Shown one piece after another: positions 35,417 to 43,965 of a stretch of DNA of 64,000 nt. The position numbers and the translations under genes were made by a program. The stretch comes from Pseudomonas sp. PDM18. Its GTDB lineage: Bacteria; Pseudomonadota; Gammaproteobacteria; Pseudomonadales; Pseudomonadaceae. The DNA lies in the NCBI RefSeq assembly GCF_014852585.1, contig NZ_JACVBX010000018.1, positions 1 through 64,000 of the forward strand, given 5' to 3'. How positions within the stretch are numbered: position 1 is the first letter of the stretch; each line of letters begins with the position of its first letter. Below the pieces are notes generated by a model. That model searched no databases and was not told the origin of the DNA. It saw only the letters and a program-made list of their open reading frames with translations.

Positions 35417-35431
35417 ACCTTTGCTATATTT
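35417..35431 (+). promoter_or_regulatory. PrtR-operator-like repeat before prtN
   Basis: ACCTTTGCTATATTT matches the two repeats at 34510-34546 at most positions, including a shared upstream TACA with the first. It lies 37 nt before the prtN start codon, and its TATATT may be the prtN -10. This fits direct repression of prtN by PrtR. Confidence 0.7.
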
Positions 35432-35467
35432 CTCCTGTCGCCACCACCATCGGAACAGGAGAGTCCC

Positions 35468-35794
35468 ATGCAGCCGACCGCAGAAGTCCGCCACGCCCCA
35501 CGCCCGGAAACCGTGAGCCTGGTCTACCAGATCTTCGGGGATGTCCTGGTGCCGCTGGAGCAGGTGCGCGAGCGCTGGTTCCGCAACCTGAACCGGGAAA
35601 ATTTCAGCAAGGCACTGTCCTGCGGGCGTATCGCCCTACCGGTGACCACGCTGGACGACAGCCACAAGGCGATGCAGTACGTCGCGGTGGATCACCTCGC
35701 GGCGTATGTGGAGGAACGCTCGCAGCAGGCGGACGCGGCGCTGGCCCGGCGCAAGGCGAGCTTGCAGGTGGTGGAGGCGCGGCAGGCGGGTTGA
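35468..35794 (+). CDS. prtN: PrtN pyocin activator
   Basis: A 108-aa activator of pyocin genes. It has the PrtN core [30 protein letters not shown], written here in two parts: [16 protein letters not shown] and [14 protein letters not shown]. The ATG at 35468 has AGGAGAG at a good distance; the frame is open to 35402 through the operator. It is a little longer than PAO1 PrtN at the C terminus ([14 protein letters not shown]). Expression should follow PrtR cleavage after DNA damage. Confidence 0.93.
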   Translation: MQPTAEVRHAPRPETVSLVYQIFGDVLVPLEQVRERWFRNLNRENFSKALSCGRIALPVTTLDDSHKAMQYVAVDHLAAYVEERSQQADAALARRKASLQVVEARQAG

Positions 35795-35804
35795 GGTCTG
35801 GATT

Positions 35805-35897
35805 GTAGGAGCGAGCTTGCTCGCGAACCCGCCCAGCGATGGAGTAGTCGGCAGACTCTGTTCGCGAGCAAGAACTAGGCGTCCCCCTCGATCCTAC
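35805..35897. repeat. Pseudomonas REP doublet
   Basis: GTAGGAGCGAGCTTGCTCGC (from 35805) is the common Pseudomonas REP. An inverted second copy begins TTCGCGAGCAAG at 35861 and ends ATCCTAC at 35897, with its middle replaced or expanded. It lies between prtN and trpE, outside any gene. Confidence 0.85.
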
Positions 35898-35947
35898 GAA
35901 GAGCCGCAATTCCTGATACTCCTGCGCTGGATTTCCCCTCACCCCGG

Positions 35948-35968
35948 CCCTCTCCCGGAGGGAGAGGG
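35948..35968. repeat. CCCTCTCCC/GGGAGAGGG hairpin repeat
   Basis: A 9-bp perfect inverted repeat with a 3-nt loop, inside the longer stretch CCCCTCACCCCGGCCCTCTC, a dispersed repeat type found in many Gammaproteobacteria. With the REP doublet it marks the gap between tailocin and trpE. Confidence 0.7.
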
Positions 35969-36043
35969 GGCAGATTGGAGTCAGCGCAAAGCACGACGCC
36001 AACCGAAGGCGTCCAGCCAAGGCAAACCATTCAGGACACAATA

Positions 36044-36069
36044 AAAAGCCCCGCCGAAGCGGGGCTTTT
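36044..36069. terminator. bidirectional terminator between prtN and trpE
   Basis: AAAAGCCCCGC-CGAA-GCGGGGCTTTT, an 11-bp perfect stem with T tracts on both strands, between convergent prtN and trpE. Confidence 0.93.
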
Positions 36070-36085
36070 CAATCGAGCGACAAAC

Positions 36086-37579
36086 TCAATCGCGGCCATG
36101 CACCTTGGCGGTGTGCTCGGCCAACGCCACGGCGCGGAACATCGCGCGGCGCTTGTTGATGGTTTCTTCCCACTCCGCTGCAGGTACCGAATCGGCGACG
36201 ATGCCGCCGCCGGCCTGGACATGGAGTTCGCCGTTCTTGATCACCGCGGTGCGGATGGCAATGGCGGTGTCCATGTTGCCGTTCCACGCGAGGTAACCCA
36301 CCGCGCCGCCGTAGACGCCGCGCTTGACCGGCTCCAGTTCGTCGATGATTTCCATCGCGCGGATCTTTGGCGCGCCGGACAATGTGCCGGCCGGCAGGAT
36401 GGCGCGCAGGGCGTCCATCGCGCTGAGCTTTTCGTTCAATTGGCCGTTCACGTTGGAGACGATGTGCATGACGTTGGAGTAGCGCTCGATCACCATCTGC
36501 TCGGTAACCTTCACGCTGCCGGTCTGCGACACGCGGCCGACGTCGTTGCGGCCCAGATCGATGAGCATCAGGTGCTCGGCGATTTCCTTGGCGTCGGAGA
36601 GCAGGTCTTCTTCCAGCGCGCGATCGGCTTCTTCGGTGGCGCCACGCGGGCGGGTGCCGGCGATGGGGCGTACGGTGACTTCGCCGTCCTCGACGCGCAC
36701 CAGCACTTCCGGCGAACTGCCGACGACATGGAAGTCGCCGAAGTTGAAGAAGTACATGTAGGGCGTCGGGTTGAAGCAACGCAGCGCGCGGTACAGGTCG
36801 ATGGGCGCGGCGCTGAAGTCGATGGACATGCGCTGCGACGGTACGACCTGCATGCAGTCGCCGGCCAGGATGTACTCCTTGATGGTGCCTACGGCGCGCT
36901 CGTAGTCCTCACGGGTGAAGCTGGCGCGGAACTGCGGCTCCGGTGCGTTCACCGCGCTGAAGTCCAGGCCGCGGCGCGGGGTGATCGGCTGGCGCAGGCG
37001 CTCCAGCAGTTCTTCCAACTGGGCCAGACCGTTGTCGTAGGCGTCGGCCTGAGCCGGGTCGGCAAGAACGATCGCGTGCATCTTGCCGGCGAGGTTGTCG
37101 AACACGACCACCGCGTCGGAGACCATCAGCAGGATGTCGGGGTTGTTCAGCGGATCGGGGTTCGGGCACTGCGCCAGACGCTGCTCGACGTAGCGCACGC
37201 AGTCATAGCCGAAGTAGCCGACCAGTCCACCGTTGAAGCGCGGCAGACCGGCGATGGTCGGCACGCGGTAGCGCTCCTTGAATTCCTCGACGAAGGCCAG
37301 CGGGTCGGCGCATTCGAAGCTCTCGGTCTCGATGCCGTCGACCTTGATGCTCGCCTGGTGGCCGTACACACGCAGTACGGTGCGGCTGGGCAGGCCGATG
37401 ATGGAGTAGCGGCCCCACTTCTCGCCGCCCTGCACGGATTCGAGCAGGTAGGTGTTGGGGCCGTCGGCCAGCTTCAGGTAGATCGACAGCGGGGTGTCGA
37501 AGTCGGCAAGGGTTTCGCAGGTCAGCGGGATGCGGTTGTAGCCTTCGGCGGCCAGGCGCTGGAATTCTTCGCGGGTCAT
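36086..37579 (-). CDS. trpE: anthranilate synthase component I
   Basis: Makes anthranilate from chorismate with TrpG. The 497-aa protein has the N-terminal feedback-binding region (LLESVQGG, the tryptophan-site LLES motif, near residue 42) and the chorismate-binding C-terminal domain ([37 protein letters not shown]). The ATG at 37579 follows a leader ORF with two Trp codons by 72 nt. TrpG is encoded 18 kb away across the tailocin, so the two subunits come from separate messages. Confidence 0.96.
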   Translation of the reverse strand: MTREEFQRLAAEGYNRIPLTCETLADFDTPLSIYLKLADGPNTYLLESVQGGEKWGRYSIIGLPSRTVLRVYGHQASIKVDGIETESFECADPLAFVEEFKERYRVPTIAGLPRFNGGLVGYFGYDCVRYVEQRLAQCPNPDPLNNPDILLMVSDAVVVFDNLAGKMHAIVLADPAQADAYDNGLAQLEELLERLRQPITPRRGLDFSAVNAPEPQFRASFTREDYERAVGTIKEYILAGDCMQVVPSQRMSIDFSAAPIDLYRALRCFNPTPYMYFFNFGDFHVVGSSPEVLVRVEDGEVTVRPIAGTRPRGATEEADRALEEDLLSDAKEIAEHLMLIDLGRNDVGRVSQTGSVKVTEQMVIERYSNVMHIVSNVNGQLNEKLSAMDALRAILPAGTLSGAPKIRAMEIIDELEPVKRGVYGGAVGYLAWNGNMDTAIAIRTAVIKNGELHVQAGGGIVADSVPAAEWEETINKRRAMFRAVALAEHTAKVHGRD

Positions 37580-37624
37580 GATCAGCCTCGTGGAATGAGG
37601 AGGTAACGGACTTGGTTGCACACA

Positions 37625-37660
37625 CGCGCCGGGCGGACCGGCCAAAGGAAGTCAGGCGCG
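37625..37660 (-). promoter_or_regulatory. alternative RNA pairings between trpL and trpE
   Basis: On the minus strand CCGGC/GCCGG can form a hairpin (37642-37628). The segment 37630-37625 (GGCGCG) can instead pair with CGCGCC in the last leader codons (37660-37655). The two pairings share bases and exclude each other, as in attenuators. There is no T tract after the hairpin, so termination would need Rho or another mechanism. Confidence 0.45.
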
Positions 37661-37696
37661 CCAGCGCCAGCGGGCCAGGGCCTTGATGACTTTCAT
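37652..37696 (-). CDS. trpL: putative Trp leader peptide of trpE, within the 3' end of gph
   Basis: An internal ATG at 37696 in the gph frame would give the 14-aa MKVIKALARWRWRA, sharing the gph stop codon. Its ARWRWRA end is identical to that of the leader ORF before trpGDC. Two Trp in 14 residues, placed 72 nt before trpE, fits an attenuation leader. The ribosome site is weak, so the gph ribosome itself might serve as the sensor. Confidence 0.55.
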   Translation of the reverse strand: MKVIKALARWRWRA

Positions 37697-38470
37697 CCAG
37701 AGTGTGTGGGGAGCCGTTTCCACGGTGCTGTCTCGCTGAGCGGGAGTTGAGGCGGAGTCGGGCAACACTATCGCTTTGCCCGAGTCGAAGCAAGGCAGCA
37801 GATGGCGCAGGTCGTCGAGCACCAGCGTCGGGGTTTCCTCGGCGATGGGGCGGCCGTGGTTGTAGCCATAGCTCAGGCCCACGCTGCGCACGCCGGCGGC
37901 CTTGGCGGCGAGGATGTCGTTGCGCGAATCGCCGACGAACAGGGCCTGCTCCGCCGACACGCCGGCCATCTTCATCACGAACAGCAGCGCGGCGGGGTCG
38001 GGCTTCTGCTGTGGCAGGGTGTCACCGCCGATGATCCAGCGGAAGAACTTGCCCAGTTTCATCTCGTCCAGCAGCGGGCCGACGAAGCGCTCGGGTTTGT
38101 TGGTGATCAGCGCCAGCTCGACGTCGCGCTTCTTCAGCCACTTCAGCGTCTCGATCACGCCGGGGTAGACCACGGTCAGCGCGTGGCTGTCGGCGTAGGC
38201 GTCCATGAACAGTTCGAGGGCACGCTCGGTGTCTTCCTCGCTGACGCCATCGTGCTCGATGTCATTGGCCAGGGCGCGCCGCACCAGTACCCGCGCGCCG
38301 TTGCCGACCCAGTGACGCACGGCGTCCAGGCCGGCCGGCTGGCGCCCGAGCGCCAGCAGCATCTTGTCCACCGCCGCAGCGAGGTCGGGGACCGAGTCCA
38401 CCAGGGTGCCGTCCAGGTCGAACATCACCAGACGCGGCAGTCCGGCGAACGGCAGCTGTGCAGCACTCAT
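37652..38470 (-). CDS. gph: phosphoglycolate phosphatase
   Basis: HAD-family hydrolase of 272 aa that removes 2-phosphoglycolate. Motif I is DLDGTLVDS near the N terminus, motif II ITNKPERF, and motif IV GDSRNDILAAKAAG. The ATG at 38470 overlaps the rpe stop in TGATG. The last 14 residues double as a Trp-rich leader for trpE: a C terminus ARWRWRA outside the HAD core is unusual and is explained by that overlap. Confidence 0.94.
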   Translation of the reverse strand: MSAAQLPFAGLPRLVMFDLDGTLVDSVPDLAAAVDKMLLALGRQPAGLDAVRHWVGNGARVLVRRALANDIEHDGVSEEDTERALELFMDAYADSHALTVVYPGVIETLKWLKKRDVELALITNKPERFVGPLLDEMKLGKFFRWIIGGDTLPQQKPDPAALLFVMKMAGVSAEQALFVGDSRNDILAAKAAGVRSVGLSYGYNHGRPIAEETPTLVLDDLRHLLPCFDSGKAIVLPDSASTPAQRDSTVETAPHTLWMKVIKALARWRWRA

Positions 38471-39144
38471 CACTTGCGCGCCTGCGCCAGCTCAGCGTGC
38501 ATGGCGCGGATGACCTCGGCGTAGTCAGGTGCGTTGAAGATGGCGGAACCGGCGACGAAGGTGTCGGCGCCCGCTTCGGCGATCTCGCGGATGTTCTTCA
38601 CGTTCACCCCGCCGTCTATCTCCAGGCGGATCTCACGGCCGGAAGCGTCGATCAGCGCGCGGGCTTCGCGCAGCTTGTCGAGGGTGCCGGGGATGAACTT
38701 CTGCCCGCCGAAGCCGGGGTTCACGCTCATCAGCAGGACCATGTCGATCTTGTCCATCACGTACTTGAGCGCGTCCAGCGAGGTGGCCGGGTTGAACACC
38801 AGGCCGGCCTTGCAGCCGCCGTCCTTGACCAGTTGCAGGGAACGGTCGATGTGCTGCGAGGCTTCCGGGTGGAAGGTGATGTAGGTGGCGCCGGCCTCGA
38901 TGAAGTCGCCGATGATGCGGTCCACCGGGGAGACCATCAGGTGCACGTCGATGGGTGCGGTGACGCCGTACTTGCGCAGCGCCGTGCAGACCATCGGGCC
39001 GATGGTGAGGTTCGGCACGTAGTGGTTGTCCATCACGTCGAAGTGGACGATGTCGGCGCCGGCAGCGAGTACCTTGTCCACATCCTCGCCCAGGCGGGCG
39101 AAGTCGGCGGAAAGGATCGACGGAGCGATGGCGTAGGGTTGCAT
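38470..39144 (-). CDS. rpe: ribulose-phosphate 3-epimerase
   Basis: Pentose-phosphate enzyme of 224 aa with APSILSADF at the start, [16 protein letters not shown] and [12 protein letters not shown], all active-site segments of the TIM-barrel. The ATG at 39144 has AGAGGT 5 nt upstream; the frame opens to 39183. It is coupled to gph through a 1-nt overlap and probably heads rpe-gph-trpE. Confidence 0.96.
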   Translation of the reverse strand: MQPYAIAPSILSADFARLGEDVDKVLAAGADIVHFDVMDNHYVPNLTIGPMVCTALRKYGVTAPIDVHLMVSPVDRIIGDFIEAGATYITFHPEASQHIDRSLQLVKDGGCKAGLVFNPATSLDALKYVMDKIDMVLLMSVNPGFGGQKFIPGTLDKLREARALIDASGREIRLEIDGGVNVKNIREIAEAGADTFVAGSAIFNAPDYAEVIRAMHAELAQARK

Positions 39145-39260
39145 GGCGCACCTCTGTGGGCGGAAATCACGGATGGCGCGCATTGTAGCCGCTCGGACGG
39201 CTCGAAGGGGATCGGGCCGATAGTCGAAGCGAAAAGTGCAGTATCAGGCGGGAAACGGGC

Positions 39261-39305
39261 AAAAAAAATCGCGGCTCGGTCCCGCCCCTGTGGGTGAGCA
39301 CAGGG
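39261..39305 (-). terminator. probable terminator of the agt operon
   Basis: On the minus strand CCCTGTG-CTCACC-CACAGGG is a 7-bp perfect hairpin. A weaker GCGG/CCGC stem follows and leads into TTTTTTTT. It lies between the last permease gene and rpe. The T tract is 24 nt from the first hairpin, so the exact structure is unsure. Confidence 0.5.
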
Positions 39306-39332
39306 ACGCAACCGTCCGCGAAACACTGTGAA

Positions 39333-40160
39333 TCAGGAAGTTGGTGCGGTACGCAGTTTCTCGCTGCGGCCGCGCAGCCACTCGAGGGTCAGCAGGAGCA
39401 CGACGGAGAAACCGATCAGCAGGGTCGCCGCAGCGGCGATGGTCGGGCTGAGGTTTTCGCGGATGCCGCTGAACATCTGGCGCGGAAGGGTGGCCTGCTC
39501 GGGGCCGGCGAGGAACAGGGTGACCACCACTTCATCGAAGGAGGTGGCGAAGGCGAACAGCGCGCCGGAAATCACCCCCGGCGCGATCAGCGGCAGGGTG
39601 ACCTTGAAGAAGGTCAGTACCGGCGGCGCGCCCAGGCTGGCGGCGGCGCGCACCAGGTTGTAGTTGAAGCCCTGCAGGGTCGCCGACACGGTGATGATGA
39701 CGAACGGCACACCCAGCACCGCGTGGACGATGATCAGCGAGATGTAGCTGTTGCCCAGGCCCAGCGGCGCGAAGAACAGGTAGCTCGCGACGCCGATGAT
39801 CACCACCGGCACGACCATTGGCGAGATCACCAGGCTCATGACCAGTGCCTTGCCGCGGAACTCGCCGCGAGTCAGGCCGATCGATGCCAGGGTGCCGAAG
39901 ACCATCGCCAGCACGGTGGCCGCCGGGGCGACGATGATGCTGTTGGTCAGCGCACGCATCCACTCGGCGGAGTTGAAGAAGTCGGCGTACCAGCGCAGGG
40001 AGAAGCCCTGCAGCGGGTAGACCAGGAAGGTGCCGGAGTTGAACGACAGCGGCACGATGACCAGTACCGGCAGCACCAGGAACAGCAGGATCAGGCCGCA
40101 GAGGATACGCAGGGTGTAGAACCACACGCGCTCGACCGGGGACATGTAGGGGCTCAGCAT
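39333..40160 (-). CDS. agtD: ABC transporter permease, AgtD/PotI-like
   Basis: Inner-membrane permease of 275 aa, six predicted helices, with the EAA-type loop RAAASLGAPPVLTFFKVTLP that docks the ATPase. It closes an agtABCD-type operon of the polyamine/GABA transporter class. In PAO1 the syntenic operon was shown to import 4-aminobutyrate and 5-aminovalerate. The ATG at 40160 has GAGGAG upstream; the gap to agtC is 16 nt. Confidence 0.87.
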   Translation of the reverse strand: MLSPYMSPVERVWFYTLRILCGLILLFLVLPVLVIVPLSFNSGTFLVYPLQGFSLRWYADFFNSAEWMRALTNSIIVAPAATVLAMVFGTLASIGLTRGEFRGKALVMSLVISPMVVPVVIIGVASYLFFAPLGLGNSYISLIIVHAVLGVPFVIITVSATLQGFNYNLVRAAASLGAPPVLTFFKVTLPLIAPGVISGALFAFATSFDEVVVTLFLAGPEQATLPRQMFSGIRENLSPTIAAAATLLIGFSVVLLLTLEWLRGRSEKLRTAPTS

Positions 40161-40176
40161 CTTCTTGTTCTCCTCA

Positions 40177-41424
40177 TCAGCCCAGGCGCAGGCGGCTCGC
40201 GCCCACCAGCCAGCCATAGATCACGTAGAGCACCAGGGTGGCGAACAGCAGCAGGCCGCCCAGGGCCGTGGCCATGCCCCAGTTGATGGTGGTGTTGGTG
40301 TAGAAGGCGACGAAGTAGCTGACCATCTGGTCGTTCGGGCTGCCCAGCAGCGCCGGGGTGATGTAGTAGCCGATCGACAGGATGAACACCAGCAGGCAAC
40401 CGGCGCCGACACCGGCCACGGTCTGCGGGAAGTAGACCTTCCAGAAACTGGAGAACGGATGGCAACCCAGCGAGATCGCGGCGCGCATGTAGCTGGGGGA
40501 AATACCCTTCATCACGCTGTAGATCGGCAGGATCATGAACGGCAGCATGATGTGCACCATGGAGATGTACACGCCGGTGCGGTTGAACACCAACTGCAGC
40601 GGCTGGTCGATCAGGCCCATCTTCAGCAGCGCGCCGTTGATCAGGCCGCCCGACTGCAACAGCACGATCCACGCGGCGACGCGCACCAGGATCGAGGTCC
40701 AGAACGGCAGCAGCACCATGATCATCAGCAGGTTGGACTTGCGGGTCGGCAGGATCGCCAGCAGGTAGGCCAATGGGTAGGCCAGCGCCAGGCAGATCAG
40801 GGTGATCACCGCGCCCATCCAGAAGGTCCGGGCGAAGATGTCCAGGTAGATCGACTGGTCGGGCGTGGCGCGGGCGATTTCGCCCAGATCATCGATGCGG
40901 TGATCGAGTGCCGCCAGCAGGTAATAAGGAGTGACGGAGCTGGCGTTGCGACGGATCGCCTGCCAGTAGGCCGGGTCGCCCCAGCGCTCGTCCAGTGCTT
41001 CCATCGCGTCCTTGTACGACGCTGGCTGCTCCTTGAACGGCAGCGCGCGGGCGGTCTTGGACAGCAGGCTGCGGTAGCCGGCCAGCTCCATGTTCAGGCG
41101 CTTGGACAGGTCACCGATGGTCTGGTTCTTGCGCGCGGCGACCAGGTCGTCGCTCAGTGCCTTGTACACCGCATCCGAAGGCAGCGACTTGCCGTCCCAT
41201 TCGGAAATGGCGTTGACGGTCAGCGGCAGCGCGCCGACGACCTCGGGGTTGTTCACGCTCTTGTAGAGCAGTGCCGCGATGGGCACGAGGAAGGTCAGCA
41301 GGAGGAAGACCAGCAGGGGCAGGACCAGCGCCTGCGACTTCAGGCGATTCATCCGCTCCGCACGCGCCAGGCGCTGCTTGAGGGTGGGGCCGGCGACCTC
41401 GTTCATCGACACAGCGGTGGCCAT
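40177..41424 (-). CDS. agtC: ABC transporter permease, AgtC/PotH-like
   Basis: A 415-aa permease with a first helix (VLPLLVFLLLTFLVPIAALLY, residues about 33-53), a periplasmic insert of about 140 residues and then the usual five helices. The docking loop reads RAAISLGCHPFSSFWKVYFP. The long insert is typical of this subgroup and absent in E. coli PotH. A stable hairpin (41510-41536) separates it from the binding-protein gene. Confidence 0.87.
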   Translation of the reverse strand: MATAVSMNEVAGPTLKQRLARAERMNRLKSQALVLPLLVFLLLTFLVPIAALLYKSVNNPEVVGALPLTVNAISEWDGKSLPSDAVYKALSDDLVAARKNQTIGDLSKRLNMELAGYRSLLSKTARALPFKEQPASYKDAMEALDERWGDPAYWQAIRRNASSVTPYYLLAALDHRIDDLGEIARATPDQSIYLDIFARTFWMGAVITLICLALAYPLAYLLAILPTRKSNLLMIMVLLPFWTSILVRVAAWIVLLQSGGLINGALLKMGLIDQPLQLVFNRTGVYISMVHIMLPFMILPIYSVMKGISPSYMRAAISLGCHPFSSFWKVYFPQTVAGVGAGCLLVFILSIGYYITPALLGSPNDQMVSYFVAFYTNTTINWGMATALGGLLLFATLVLYVIYGWLVGASRLRLG

Positions 41425-41509
41425 AGCGAACTCCGGTAAAACGGGCCGCCCGGGAGCGGCCAAGGTGTGGTGTCAGGAGGAGCCGCCGCGAGGGGGGGGC
41501 GGTTCCGGT

Positions 41510-41536
41510 CCGCCACGGTCCGGGCGACCGTGGCGG
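41510..41536 (-). other. stable intercistronic hairpin agtB / agtC
   Basis: CCGCCACGGTC pairs with GACCGTGGCGG in an 11-bp perfect stem, 5-nt loop, just after the agtB stop. With no T tract it probably protects the binding-protein mRNA from 3' decay, raising its level over the permeases, as in many ABC operons. Confidence 0.75.
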
Positions 41537-41547
41537 TAAGGGCTTGC

Positions 41548-42597
41548 TTACTTGGCGGCCCAGGCGTTGAAGCGCTGCTCCAGCTGCTCGCCGTAGTCAG
41601 CCCAGAAGGTCACGTCCATGCCCACCTGGCCCTGCATGTTTTCCGGGGTGGTCGGCATGTCTTTCAGCAGCTCCTTGCTCAGCAGCGGTACGGCGTTCTT
41701 GTTGACCGGGCCGTAGGCGATGTTCTCGGAGTAGGTCTTCTGCTGCTCGGGCTGAACCGAGAAGGCGATGAACTTCAGGCTCTCGTCGACCTTCTTGGCG
41801 CCCTTCGGGATGGCCCAGGCGTCGAAGTCGTAGATGCCGCCGTTCCAGACGATCTTCAGGTTGCTCTCTTTCTGCACGGCAGCGATGCGGCCGTTGTAGG
41901 CGGAGCTCATGACCACGTCACCGGAAGCGAGGTACTGCGGCGGCTGCGCGCCAGCTTCCCACCACTGAATGTTCGGCTTGATCTGATCGAGTTTCTTGAA
42001 GGCGCGGTCCTGGCCTTCCTTGGTGGCCAGCACCTTGTAGACGTCCTTGGGCGCGACGCCGTCGGCCATCAGGGCGAATTCCAGGGTGTACTTGGCACCC
42101 TTGCGCAGGCCGCGCTTGCCCGGGAACTTGCCGGTGTCCCAGAAATCGGCCCAGCTGGTCGGTGCGGTCTTGAGCTTGTCGGCGTTGTAAGCCAGCACGG
42201 TGGACCAGACGAAGAAGCCTACGCCGCAGTTGCTCACGGCGCCCGGTACGTAGTCTTCGGCCTTGCCGAGGATGGCCGGGTCGATGGTTTCGAACAGGCC
42301 TTCGTCACAGCCGCGGGCCAGTTCCGGCGACTCCACTTCCACCAGGTCCCAGGAGACGCTGTTGGTGTCGACCATGGCCTTCACCTTGGCCATCTCGCCG
42401 TTGTACTCGCCGGCGACTATCTTGTTGCCAGTACTCTTTTCGTAGGGGCCGTAGAACGCCTTCACCTGCGCGTTCTTGTTGGCGCCGCCGAAGGACACCA
42501 CGGTCAGGTCGGTAGCGGCCATGGACTGGGCCGCGAAGGCCACGCCCAGGGTCAGCGCTGCGAGTTTGAGCCCCGATGCTTTCAAGGACTTCGACAT
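41548..42597 (-). CDS. agtB: periplasmic binding protein, AgtB-like
   Basis: A 349-aa substrate-binding protein of the PotD/spermidine-putrescine family. The signal peptide (MSKSLKASGLKLAALTLGVA to about residue 28) ends at QSMAATD. The mature part has VVSFGGANKNAQVKAF, NCGVGFFVWSTVLAYN and AYNGRIAAVQ. A close paralogue lies at 43966-45003. In PAO1 the syntenic protein serves 4-aminobutyrate and 5-aminovalerate uptake; the same substrates are likely here. Confidence 0.88.
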   Translation of the reverse strand: MSKSLKASGLKLAALTLGVAFAAQSMAATDLTVVSFGGANKNAQVKAFYGPYEKSTGNKIVAGEYNGEMAKVKAMVDTNSVSWDLVEVESPELARGCDEGLFETIDPAILGKAEDYVPGAVSNCGVGFFVWSTVLAYNADKLKTAPTSWADFWDTGKFPGKRGLRKGAKYTLEFALMADGVAPKDVYKVLATKEGQDRAFKKLDQIKPNIQWWEAGAQPPQYLASGDVVMSSAYNGRIAAVQKESNLKIVWNGGIYDFDAWAIPKGAKKVDESLKFIAFSVQPEQQKTYSENIAYGPVNKNAVPLLSKELLKDMPTTPENMQGQVGMDVTFWADYGEQLEQRFNAWAAK

Positions 42598-42665
42598 TAT
42601 TGTTGTCTCCACAGTGTGCAGGTTTGTTTTTCTTGGATGCGTCCGGGAGTGGCCGGGCCGCGCTG

Positions 42666-43775
42666 TTACGCCGCGGACAGTGGGTCGAGCGCGCGGACGT
42701 GCTCGACTTCCCAGCCCAGCGGAACCACGTCGCCAACACTGAGCGCAGGATCGAGCTCGGCGATCGGCTGTTTGACGAAGAAATCGGTACGGCCGCAGAC
42801 CTCCAGGCGAATGCGCACGTGGTCACCCAGGTAGATGAACTCGGCGACGCGGCCGGAGAAGCGGTTCGCGCAGTTTTCACTGTGGCCGTTCAGGCGCACA
42901 CGCTCGGGGCGGATCGACAGGCTGACGGTGTCGCCGACGTTACCGACGTTGACTGCCAATGCCTCGACCTTCTCGCCACGCGCCAGACCCACGGTGCAGC
43001 GGTCGCCATCGCGGGCCTGAAGCTGGCCGGCGATGCGGTTGTTCTCGCCGATGAAGTTGGCGACGAAGGAATTGCGCGGGTGTTCGTAGAGCTCCGCCGG
43101 CGGGGCGATCTGCTGGATCTCGCCCTGGTGGAACACGGCCACGCGGTCGGACATGGTCAGCGCCTCACCCTGGTCGTGGGTCACGTAGACCACGGTCACG
43201 CCCAGGCGCTGGTGGATGTGCTTGATCTCCATCTGCATGTGCTCGCGCAGCTGCTTGTCGAGCGCACCCAGGGGTTCGTCCATCAGCACCAGTTGCGGCT
43301 CGAAGACCAGCGCACGGGCCAGGGCCACGCGCTGTTGCTGACCACCGGACAGCTGGCCGGGATAGCGACCGGCGAAGGTGTCGAGCTGGACCATGGACAG
43401 CGCACGCTTCACGCGCTCGCTCACATCGGTCTTGCTCATGCCGCGCACAGAGAGCGGGAAGGCCAGGTTCTCGGCCACCGTCATATGCGGGAACAGCGCA
43501 TAGTTCTGGAACACCATGCCGATGTCGCGCTTGTGCGGGGGGACGTTGTTGATGGCGCGGCCGGCGAGCTGGATTTCACCGGCGGTAGGAGTTTCGAAAC
43601 CGGCCAGCATCATCAGGCTGGTGGTCTTGCCGGAACCGGAAGGCCCCAGCAGTGTCAGGAATTCGCCTTTGCGAATGTCCAGATTGAGGTCCTTCACGAT
43701 GAGGGATTCGCCGTCGTAGCTCTTCTGCACGCCACGGAAACTCACCAGCACATCGTTTGCCTGATTCTCGGCCAT
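42666..43775 (-). CDS. agtA: ABC transporter ATP-binding protein, AgtA/PotA-like
   Basis: The 369-aa ATPase has Walker A GPSGSGKTT, signature LSGGQQQRVALARAL, Walker B LVLMDEPLGALD and the switch His in VTHDQGEA. A C-terminal TOBE-like domain follows from about residue 285. The ATG at 43775 has AGGTG 4 nt upstream. It is the first gene of agtABCD. Confidence 0.92.
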   Translation of the reverse strand: MAENQANDVLVSFRGVQKSYDGESLIVKDLNLDIRKGEFLTLLGPSGSGKTTSLMMLAGFETPTAGEIQLAGRAINNVPPHKRDIGMVFQNYALFPHMTVAENLAFPLSVRGMSKTDVSERVKRALSMVQLDTFAGRYPGQLSGGQQQRVALARALVFEPQLVLMDEPLGALDKQLREHMQMEIKHIHQRLGVTVVYVTHDQGEALTMSDRVAVFHQGEIQQIAPPAELYEHPRNSFVANFIGENNRIAGQLQARDGDRCTVGLARGEKVEALAVNVGNVGDTVSLSIRPERVRLNGHSENCANRFSGRVAEFIYLGDHVRIRLEVCGRTDFFVKQPIAELDPALSVGDVVPLGWEVEHVRALDPLSAA

Positions 43776-43965
43776 CACCGCACCTTTGTTTTTTTGTAAA
43801 TGCCGTTGATCTCAAGACTAGAGAAGCAGAACCGGCGCGCAAATCGGGCGGTATGAGAGATTGCTATAAGGCTTAGAGAGGATGCTTTGTAGGGATCGCC
43901 CTACAAAAAATTGGGAATTTGCATGTCGGACCCGCAGCGCGTACGGCGGGTCCAGACTCCCGCCG

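Larger units (their letters stand above)
18840..35794. other. R-type tailocin (pyocin) locus between trpG and trpE
   Basis: A full set of P2-like contractile tail genes, lysis genes and pyocin regulators, with no capsid, portal, terminase, integrase or replication gene. The position between trpG and trpE is the classic R/F-pyocin site of P. aeruginosa. Only the R-type part is present; no flexible (F-type) tail genes occur between the spanins and trpG. No direct repeats or attachment sites were noticed at the edges, as expected of a domesticated locus. Confidence 0.93.

Noticed and set aside
18840-35794. Complete prophage
   Set aside because: No integrase, capsid, portal, terminase or replication gene is present; gene content is that of a tailocin.
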